Positions 1 through 4,770 of a stretch of 6,956 nt of DNA are shown one piece after another (positions within the stretch are counted from its first letter, which is position 1; each line of letters begins with the position of its first letter). Source of the stretch: Clostridiaceae bacterium (GTDB lineage: Bacteria; Bacillota_A; Clostridia; Clostridiales; Clostridiaceae); the NCBI GenBank assembly GCA_029256485.1, contig JAQSXU010000171.1, positions 1 through 6,956 on the forward strand. Reading direction: 5' to 3'. The position numbers and the translations under genes were made by a program. The notes under the pieces were generated by a model. It did no database searches. It saw nothing but the letters and a program-made list of their open reading frames with translations, and was not told the origin of the DNA.

Positions 1-1
1 T

Positions 2-145
2 AAAATATACGATGTAGCTGAAAATGTTGGATATCTTAATGTAAAACATTTTTCTTCCACATTTAAAAATTATTTTAATGTAACTCCAGGTGAATATCTG
101 GAAAGTTACTATAAAAAGAATAAAACCGTTATACAAAACAGATGA
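2..145 (+). CDS. AraC-type helix-turn-helix regulator, C-terminal fragment (5' end outside window)
   Basis: The first readable codon is at position 2 and the frame runs 47 codons to a TGA at 143-145. The peptide begins KIYDVAENVGYLNVKHFSSTF and continues into NYFNVTPGEYLESYYKK. This is the second helix-turn-helix of the AraC/XylS DNA-binding domain: the A-VGY-N--HFS--FK-YF-VTP-EY pattern is characteristic. Only the DNA-binding tail is visible, so the N-terminal part cannot be seen. In Firmicutes, genes of this kind beside sugar ABC operons are often YesN-type response regulators of two-component systems, but that is only a possibility here. The gene is convergent with the LacI-family gene, with 71 bp between the stop codons. 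Whether it regulates the maltodextrin operon cannot be told from the window. Confidence 0.88.
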   Translation, partial: KIYDVAENVGYLNVKHFSSTFKNYFNVTPGEYLESYYKKNKTVIQNR

Positions 146-184
146 CATATGATTGTGTGAAAACTTTGCGATAAGATACAAAGA

Positions 185-210
185 AAGCAGCAGATTTCAA
201 TCTGCTGCTT
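185..210 (-). terminator. Intrinsic terminator of the LacI-family gene
   Basis: A perfect 10-bp stem (185-194 pairs with 201-210, core AAGCAGCAGA/TCTGCTGCTT) encloses a 6-nt loop. It starts 6 nt beyond the TAG stop of the repressor gene. Read on the minus strand the hairpin is followed by TCTTTGTATCTT, a moderately T-rich tail. On the plus strand it is followed by GGAAGGCTA, which is not a terminator tail, so it serves mainly the leftward transcript. It may still partly slow read-through from the convergent AraC-type gene. Confidence 0.8.
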
Positions 211-216
211 GGAAGG

Positions 217-1230
217 CTATTTAGTTGATTTATTTGCAATCAAACTTGGAGATAACATGGTGTATTGAATTTGTAAATTTGGATTTTTTATTTTATTTAT
301 AAGAGTTGTTGCTGTATGAACGCCCATTTCAAACACATCAATATCCACTACACTCAACATAGGATCCATATATTCGGAAAGGGGATATCTGTCAAAACTA
401 ATAATACCAATATCATCAGGTATCTTTAAGCCATTTTCTTTAACTGCTTTTATAATACCGAACGCCATAAAGCAGGAAGTGCAAACCAAGCTGTCAGGAG
501 GATTCTTAAGTTTAAGAAGCTTTTGAGTTATAGTATAGCCGTCATTATTGTTTGCATTTCCAAATTCTATATAATCCTCTTCAATTGGAAGCTTGTATTG
601 ATTTAATATAGATTTATAACCTTCAAGTCTGTTATGAGATATAGTATTGCTGACAGAACCATCTCCAATAAAAGCAACCTTTTTATATCCCTGTTCAATA
701 AGACGTTTAGTAGCAATCTCTCCGGCTAGAATATTATTCATATCAATCCAGCAAACTTCTTTATCATTTTCCGGTTTTCCTAAAACTATGTAGGGGAACT
801 TTAAGCTGTTCAATCTTTTAATAATATTTCCATTAATTACTGAAACATCGATAATTAAACCATCCACTCTTTTCTCTTGAACCAGTTTTTCCAAAGAATT
901 TCTGGATTCCACCACAGAATCGGCATTTATCAAAGTCAGCAGATATCCATTTTCTGTTGCAATTTGCTCTATTCCTCCCAATATTTCATATATATATGGA
1001 TTTGTGAAAGCAAAAGTTTTTTTTATGGGTATGACAACGCCTAGAGTGTAGGAGCTTTGTTGCGCAAAGTTCTTAGCAATTTGGTTTGGGTAATAGTTTT
1101 GTTCCTTCATAATTGCTTGTATTCTAACTTTTGTGGAAAATGGTATAGTGGGACTATCGTTAATAACCTTTGACACAGTAGATGGAGAAACACCCGCTAT
1201 TTTAGCAATGTCTTTTATTGTAATAGCCAT
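217..1230 (-). CDS. LacI/GalR-family transcriptional repressor, probable regulator of the maltodextrin operon
   Basis: A 337-residue protein of normal LacI-family length. Residues 3-24 form the helix-turn-helix (ITIKDIAKIAGVSPSTVSKVIN). Residues 47-57 form the hinge helix (YPNQIAKNFAQ). The periplasmic-binding-like effector domain follows from about residue 62 (LGVVIPIKK). Family landmarks are present: the AGE-AT--L-E-GYKK-AFIGD stretch, the NRLEGY motif and PDDIGIISFD near the C terminus. The hinge residue that is normally leucine is F55 here. The ATG at 1228-1230 is preceded on the minus strand by AGAGGTG (1236-1242) with 5-nt spacing, which supports this start. The gene is transcribed divergently from the transport operon, and palindromes of LacI-family type lie in the shared control region. 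It is therefore inferred to repress both directions and to release DNA on binding a malto-oligosaccharide or related ligand. The ligand is not shown by sequence. It is probably not CcpA, given its operon-linked position and its divergent effector domain. Confidence 0.92.
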   Translation of the reverse strand: MAITIKDIAKIAGVSPSTVSKVINDSPTIPFSTKVRIQAIMKEQNYYPNQIAKNFAQQSSYTLGVVIPIKKTFAFTNPYIYEILGGIEQIATENGYLLTLINADSVVESRNSLEKLVQEKRVDGLIIDVSVINGNIIKRLNSLKFPYIVLGKPENDKEVCWIDMNNILAGEIATKRLIEQGYKKVAFIGDGSVSNTISHNRLEGYKSILNQYKLPIEEDYIEFGNANNNDGYTITQKLLKLKNPPDSLVCTSCFMAFGIIKAVKENGLKIPDDIGIISFDRYPLSEYMDPMLSVVDIDVFEMGVHTATTLINKIKNPNLQIQYTMLSPSLIANKSTK

Positions 1231-1300
1231 ATAAACACCTCTAAATTAAATTTTTAATGTAACTGATAAAATACACATGATATATATTAAAAATGCTCTT

Positions 1301-1320
1301 TTACGAAACCGGTGTAGTAA
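1301..1320. promoter_or_regulatory. Candidate repressor operator O1, at the repressor gene's own start region
   Basis: A 20-bp imperfect palindrome with half-sites TTACGAAACC and GGTGTAGTAA. Eight of ten positions are symmetric around a central CG, the usual centre of LacI-family operators. It overlaps the expected transcription start of the leftward promoter at 1326-1355, so binding there would give autorepression. It shares the pattern TTAgtAAACC/GGTTTactAA with O2 and O3. Assignment to the adjacent repressor is an inference. Confidence 0.6.
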
Positions 1321-1325
1321 CCGCA

Positions 1326-1355
1326 CATATATTCAATATACAATAAAACTGACAA
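1326..1355 (-). promoter_or_regulatory. Predicted leftward promoter of the LacI-family gene
   Basis: On the minus strand, TTGTCA (complement of 1350-1355) is a one-mismatch -35 element. TATATG (complement of 1326-1331) is a plausible -10 element, and the spacer is 18 bp. The expected start is near 1319, inside operator O1. The -10 match is only moderate and the surroundings are very A/T-rich, so the exact position is uncertain. Confidence 0.4.
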
Positions 1356-1365
1356 AATATCTAGG

Positions 1366-1397
1366 ATAAAAAAAATAAAAAATTTTTTTTTAAAAAA
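1366..1397. other. 32-bp pure A/T tract between the divergent promoters
   Basis: No G or C occurs from 1366 to 1397. The stretch holds A-runs, then a run of T, then A again. It lies just upstream of the distal rightward -10 element at 1423-1428, where it could act as an UP element for the RNA polymerase alpha subunit or as intrinsically bent DNA that helps looping between operators. Either role is inferred from composition only. Confidence 0.4.
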
Positions 1398-1422
1398 GAG
1401 GAAATTTTTAGTACATATCGAA

Positions 1423-1428
1423 TATAAT
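1423..1428 (+). promoter_or_regulatory. Predicted distal promoter P1 of the transport operon (-10 element)
   Basis: A perfect TATAAT lies at 1423-1428. No good -35 hexamer is found 16-18 bp upstream, where the sequence reads GGAAAT or similar, but the A/T tract at 1366-1397 could compensate. Operator O2 begins 3 bp downstream and covers the expected start near 1435. This is the layout expected for a repressor-controlled promoter. Confidence 0.45.
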
Positions 1429-1430
1429 AT

Positions 1431-1450
1431 TTAAGAAAGCGGTTTACTAA
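1431..1450. promoter_or_regulatory. Candidate repressor operator O2, at the start site of promoter P1
   Basis: The half-sites are TTAAGAAAGC and GGTTTACTAA, with seven of ten positions symmetric about a central CG. The right half matches the shared consensus of the three sites exactly. The core AAAGCGGTTT also resembles a CcpA cre box, but the flanking cre positions do not fit well. A site for the neighbouring repressor is preferred, and overlapping carbon-catabolite control cannot be excluded. Confidence 0.6.
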
Positions 1451-1476
1451 TTATATTAATTATTTATAAATCCACA

Positions 1477-1500
1477 ACAGTACTAGTAGTATTGTACTGT
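1477..1500. repeat. 24-bp inverted repeat upstream of the proximal promoter
   Basis: ACAGTAC at 1477-1483 and GTACTGT at 1494-1500 are perfect 7-bp inverted arms separated by 10 bp. The element ends at the extended -10 motif of promoter P2 and overlaps its -35 region. The sequence is unlike O1-O3, so it may bind a different regulator, for example an activator of a promoter that lacks a good -35 box. It could also be fortuitous. Confidence 0.4.
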
Positions 1501-1508
1501 GATATACT
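1500..1508 (+). promoter_or_regulatory. Predicted proximal promoter P2 of the transport operon (extended -10)
   Basis: TGATATACT (1500-1508) is an extended -10 element: TGn followed by TATACT, one mismatch from TATAAT. No convincing -35 hexamer lies 17 bp upstream, where the bases fall inside the inverted repeat at 1477-1500. The expected start is near 1515, and operator O3 begins a few bases later. P1 and P2 may both operate. Confidence 0.4.
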
Positions 1509-1517
1509 TCGAAAAAT

Positions 1518-1537
1518 TAAGTAAACTGTTTTACTAA
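1518..1537. promoter_or_regulatory. Candidate repressor operator O3, between promoter P2 and the malE ribosome binding site
   Basis: The half-sites are TAAGTAAACT and GTTTTACTAA. They match the shared consensus at 8/10 and 9/10 positions. The inner stretch GTAAAC-TG-TTTTAC is the best symmetric core of the three sites, though its centre is TG rather than CG. It ends 5 bp before the AAGGAGG at 1543-1549. A bound repressor would overlap the start region of P2 and could also block polymerase arriving from P1. Confidence 0.62.
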
Positions 1538-1555
1538 ATTATAAGGAGGATCTAT

Positions 1556-2782
1556 ATGAAAAAAGCCTTTATTAAAATTCTAACTTTCACAATTTCAACT
1601 ACCTTAGTTTTGACAGGATGCAGCACAACCAAGTCTCAGCAGACAGCTGGCAATGAAAATAGCGGGAAACCCGTTGAGCTAACTTTATGGCATGAGACAG
1701 AAGCACCTATTGCAGATGCGCTAAAAGAAGAATTGAAAAAACTTGAACCAAACATAAAAGTAAACGTTGTAAGAAAGGAAAAAATGGCAGATGCGCTGAA
1801 GCTTGCAAGCAACAACGGAGGCTCTGGAGGTCCTGATCTTATCTGGTCACCTCATGATAAGATAGGTAATTTGGCCGCAATTAAAGCTATACAGCCTATT
1901 GATGATATTGTTGGAGATAATATTAAAAACTTTCTCCCCATTGCGCAAAATGCTGTGAAATTTCAGGATAAAGTATATGAAGTGCCTGTTTATTACGAAA
2001 CAGTAATAATGCTATATAATAAAAAATTACTATCTACAGTGCCAAAGAATACTGATGAATTACTTACTATGATGAAAGAAAAGACAAAAGATGGTAATTA
2101 CGGATTGGTAGAACAGCATAGTACAGCTTACTATGCCGCAGCTTGGATAAACGGCTTTGGCGGGTACCTAATTAATGAAAAAGGAGAACCTGGACTTAAC
2201 AAGCAGGAAACAATAGATGCACTAACATACCATAAAGAGTTTGTTCAGTATATGCCTAAGGATGGAGAATGGAATACAGTGTCTACGTTGTTTAATGAAG
2301 GAAAGGCAGCTGCAACCTTTAACGGACCTTGGATTATAGCTGATGCAAAGGCAAAAGGAATAGATTTAGGTTTTGCACAGCTTCCTATTATAAGCAAGAA
2401 CGGAAAGCCTTTAAAACCATTTGCAGGAGTTCAGGGATTAATGATGTCTGCAAATACCAAGAATAAAGAAGCTGCAGCAAAAGTAATTAAGCTGTTGTTA
2501 AATAAAGACCTTGGTGAGGCTTTGGCTTTAAAGACAGGGGCTGCACCAGCACATAAAGATGCATATAACAATACAGAAATAGCTAGCAACGACCTTATTA
2601 AAGCCATAAAAGATACTGCAGAAAATGCTGTACCAATGCCAAATATTCCTGAAACTGATGTTATTTGGGATACAAGTGAAACTGCACTGGCAGCCATAAA
2701 TAAGAAAGATGGTACGGATATCAAAGCTGCATTAGATACAGCTCAAAAGAATACTCTCACGAAAATCCAGGATATGAAATAA
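1556..2782 (+). CDS. malE: Maltodextrin-binding lipoprotein of an ABC importer (MalE/MdxE-like)
   Basis: Extracellular solute-binding protein (family 1), 408 residues. The N terminus has a basic start (MKK), a hydrophobic stretch and the lipobox LTGC with C22 as the lipidated cysteine, so the mature protein is anchored on the outer face of the membrane. Recalled comparison with E. coli MalE aligns several sugar-binding positions: W97 and D101 (GGPDLIWSPHD) with W62/D65, E148 (VPVYYETVIMLYN) with E111, W259 in FNGPWI with W230, and W371 after VPMPNIP with W340. These aromatic contacts favour linear or cyclic malto-oligosaccharides over other sugars. The ATG follows AAGGAGG (1543-1549) by 6 nt. 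It is the first gene of the rightward operon, directly behind operator O3. The exact ligand (maltose, maltodextrin or cyclodextrin) is inferred, helped by the downstream GH13_20 enzyme. Confidence 0.92.
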   Translation: MKKAFIKILTFTISTTLVLTGCSTTKSQQTAGNENSGKPVELTLWHETEAPIADALKEELKKLEPNIKVNVVRKEKMADALKLASNNGGSGGPDLIWSPHDKIGNLAAIKAIQPIDDIVGDNIKNFLPIAQNAVKFQDKVYEVPVYYETVIMLYNKKLLSTVPKNTDELLTMMKEKTKDGNYGLVEQHSTAYYAAAWINGFGGYLINEKGEPGLNKQETIDALTYHKEFVQYMPKDGEWNTVSTLFNEGKAAATFNGPWIIADAKAKGIDLGFAQLPIISKNGKPLKPFAGVQGLMMSANTKNKEAAAKVIKLLLNKDLGEALALKTGAAPAHKDAYNNTEIASNDLIKAIKDTAENAVPMPNIPETDVIWDTSETALAAINKKDGTDIKAALDTAQKNTLTKIQDMK

Positions 2783-2853
2783 AACTGTCTGTGTCATGAA
2801 ACCCCGTCCCTTTGCTTATATCTTCAACATAACCGAAATAACAGTTTTCATTT
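2777..2853 (+). other. Potential stem-loop at the end of the binding-protein gene
   Basis: AAAACTGT (2781-2788) is perfectly complementary to ACAGTTTT (2841-2848). With one bulged C, AAAT (2777-2780) can also pair with ATTT (2850-2853). The stem spans the stop codon and closes a loop of about 52 nt. A structure at this place could protect the 3' end of a binding-protein mRNA or reduce transcription into the permease genes. No clear U-run follows at once, so it is not called a strong terminator. Confidence 0.35.
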
Positions 2854-2858
2854 AACAT

Positions 2859-2967
2859 TCGGAAGTCATGAGGGTTAACATAGAAGGCCTTGAATATTAA
2901 TATTTTTAGCTGCAGCAGCACTTTATAAATGAAATAACAAGTACTCTCTATAACTTCCGATTTTCTT
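2859..2967 (+). other. Inverted repeat with T-rich tail in the malE-malF gap
   Basis: TCGGAAGT at 2859-2866 and ACTTCCGA at 2953-2960 are perfect 8-bp inverted arms. They enclose 86 nt that contain further self-complementary stretches: AAGGCCTT at 2884-2891 and a 12-bp palindrome, AATATTAATATT, at 2893-2904. The right arm is followed by TTTTCTTTGTT. This could be a long attenuator-like hairpin that limits permease expression, or a small degenerate insertion with terminal inverted repeats. No coding sequence is seen in the whole 2783-3014 gap, and no known riboswitch is recognised. Confidence 0.35.
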
Positions 2968-3014
2968 TGTTAATTATCTAAAATTCAAATTAAATAGTAA
3001 AAGGAGGACATTAA

Positions 3015-3887
3015 TTGAAAAAAAATAATTATCTTTATATTATTCCTTCATGGATAGTAGTTGGATTAATGGTTATTTTCCCAGTAATGTACCTTATATA
3101 CATATCCTTTACTAATATGAATATATACCATTGGAATAATTATAGTTTTATTGGTTTTAAAAATTACGTCAGAGCATTAACCAGATTTGATAGTGGATTT
3201 TTCAGAGCTCTAATTATTACCATTCTTTGGACTGTAGTTAATTTATTACTTCAGGTGGTTATTGCATTATTTATTGCTCTTTTACTAAATGTAAATAAGC
3301 TGCATTTCAAAGGGGTGTACAAGACAATATTAATTATTCCATGGGCCATACCTTCATATATAACCGCCCTTATATGGAAAAATGGTATTTTTCACAACGA
3401 CTATGGAATGTTGAATCAGATTCTTCGATGGGTTGGGTTAAGGGATGTACAGTGGCTGAATTCTGATGTGATGGCCTTTATTTCCTGCCTCATTGTAAAC
3501 CTTTGGATGGCTCTGCCTTTTATGATTTTGGTTATAAATGGAGGCCTGCAGAGCATAGACAAAAGCTACTATGAAAGTGCCACATTAGATGGATGCTCAT
3601 CTTTTAAGCAAGTTACAAAAATTACAATACCGTTATTAAAACCTATTTTAGTACCTGCAGTAGTTCTAACCTCTTTTGTGACTTTCAAGCAGTTTGATAT
3701 AGTTTATCTTATGATTCAACAGATGGGGGCAAAAACCGGAGCAAATATTCATACTATAATTACCTATGCCTATGAAAATGCTTTTGTAACAAATAATTAT
3801 GGCTATAGTTCAGCGATTTCAGTAATTATATTTTTAATAATTGCAGCTATGACCTTATTAAATAAGCGATATATAAAATCTGAATAG
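3015..3887 (+). CDS. malF: Maltodextrin ABC transporter permease, MalF-like
   Basis: A 290-residue inner-membrane protein of the binding-protein-dependent transport permease family. About six hydrophobic segments are visible, near residues 8-30, 64-92, 104-122, 152-177, 206-225 and 263-283. The cytoplasmic EAA loop that docks on the ATPase lies at 187-206 (ESATLDGCSSFKQVTKITIP, with the conserved G193). It is much shorter than E. coli MalF because it lacks the extra N-terminal helices and the large periplasmic loop, as is usual for Gram-positive sugar permeases. The start codon is TTG (3015-3017), supported by AAGGAGG at 3001-3007 with 7-nt spacing. It pairs with the next gene to form the transmembrane channel. 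Membership in the sugar permease family is certain; maltodextrin specificity comes from context. Confidence 0.9.
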   Translation: MKKNNYLYIIPSWIVVGLMVIFPVMYLIYISFTNMNIYHWNNYSFIGFKNYVRALTRFDSGFFRALIITILWTVVNLLLQVVIALFIALLLNVNKLHFKGVYKTILIIPWAIPSYITALIWKNGIFHNDYGMLNQILRWVGLRDVQWLNSDVMAFISCLIVNLWMALPFMILVINGGLQSIDKSYYESATLDGCSSFKQVTKITIPLLKPILVPAVVLTSFVTFKQFDIVYLMIQQMGAKTGANIHTIITYAYENAFVTNNYGYSSAISVIIFLIIAAMTLLNKRYIKSE

Positions 3888-3891
3888 GAGG
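3886..3891 (+). promoter_or_regulatory. Ribosome binding site that decides the malG start
   Basis: AGGAGG overlaps the TAG stop of the malF-like gene. The first in-frame TTG (3894) is only 2 nt away, too close for initiation. The second in-frame TTG (3900) is 8 nt away, like the 7-nt and 8-nt spacings of the neighbouring genes. The start at 3900 is therefore preferred. The overlap of the stop with this site suggests translational coupling. Confidence 0.7.
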
Positions 3892-3899
3892 TATTGAAT

Positions 3900-4745
3900 T
3901 TGAAAATTAAAGCAGGAGTAGTTGTAAAGCACTCTTTTATTCATATATTTATGATCATTGTATGTATTATAGCGATAACACCAGTTTTATATACAATTTC
4001 TGTAGCTTTAAACCCGAATAACAGTTTAATTTCAACAAAATTTTCTCTTATACCACAAGGCGCAACCTTTGAAAATTTCAAAACGATACTATTAGACATG
4101 CCTTTTATAACATGGTTTAGAAACAGTCTGGTTTTAGCCTTAAGCACCGTTGCTTTTTCCTTTATTATCGGCATACCTGCAGCCTATTCCTATTCAAGAT
4201 TCAAGTTTAAAGGCAATAATATTCATCTGCTTATATTGCTGTTATTGAATGCTTTTCCATCCATACTTTCAATGACAGCCATATATAGGTTATTTAGAAT
4301 GCTAAACATGATTGATTCCTTTGGCGGATTAATATTAGTCTACACTGGAAGCATGCTTATATTTACTATATGGAATTTAAAAGGGTATTTTGATTCTATT
4401 CCAAAACAAATTGAAGAGGCAGCTATGATAGATGGCGCATCCAGACTGTATATCTTGATAAAAATTATACTTCCATTGGCAGTTCCGTCTATTATAGTAA
4501 CAGGCATGATGATATTTATCACTACCTGGAATGAATATATTTACGCTGTAAATTTCCTTCCAAGTGTGAATAAATATTCCTTAGCCGCAGGTTTATATTC
4601 TCTTCAGGGAACAGATTATACCAGAAATTGGCCGGTTTTTGCAGCAGGTGCACTTATTACTTCTGTTCCTATATTGATAATCTATTTTGCCATCCAAAGA
4701 TATATGGTTTCCGGTCTTACAGCTGGAGGCGTTAAGGATGAGTAA
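3900..4745 (+). CDS. malG: Maltodextrin ABC transporter permease, MalG-like
   Basis: A 281-residue permease counted from the TTG at 3900; an in-frame TTG at 3894 would add two residues but lies too close to the AGGAGG. It has about six hydrophobic segments, near residues 12-35, 75-98, 107-129, 141-161, 192-211 and 247-266. The EAA loop is canonical: EEAAMIDGASRLYILIKIILP at about 172-192, with G179 conserved. The protein ends GLTAGGVKDE; a GLTAGxVK-type end is common in MalG-class permeases. It forms the heteromeric channel with the preceding permease, follows it with 12 bp between stop and start, and is followed after 25 bp by the hydrolase gene. The ATPase partner is not encoded in the window. 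The family assignment is firm; substrate is inferred from neighbours. Confidence 0.9.
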   Translation: MKIKAGVVVKHSFIHIFMIIVCIIAITPVLYTISVALNPNNSLISTKFSLIPQGATFENFKTILLDMPFITWFRNSLVLALSTVAFSFIIGIPAAYSYSRFKFKGNNIHLLILLLLNAFPSILSMTAIYRLFRMLNMIDSFGGLILVYTGSMLIFTIWNLKGYFDSIPKQIEEAAMIDGASRLYILIKIILPLAVPSIIVTGMMIFITTWNEYIYAVNFLPSVNKYSLAAGLYSLQGTDYTRNWPVFAAGALITSVPILIIYFAIQRYMVSGLTAGGVKDE

Positions 4746-4770
4746 ATTAACTGGAATGGAGGCATAAATT

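Noticed and set aside
1431..1450. CcpA cre box
   Set aside because: The core AAAGCGGTTT is similar, but several defining cre positions (the leading T and the trailing CA) do not match, and the site fits the local three-copy consensus better.
2431..2724. 97-codon open frame antisense to the binding-protein gene
   Set aside because: It lies wholly inside malE on the opposite strand, has no ribosome binding site that I can support, and its hydrophobic composition mirrors the sense codons.
2783..3014. Riboswitch or second promoter ahead of the malF-like gene
   Set aside because: No known riboswitch core is recognisable. The TATAAA at 2924-2929 has no -35 element at suitable spacing; TTGAAT at 2890-2895 is 28 bp away.
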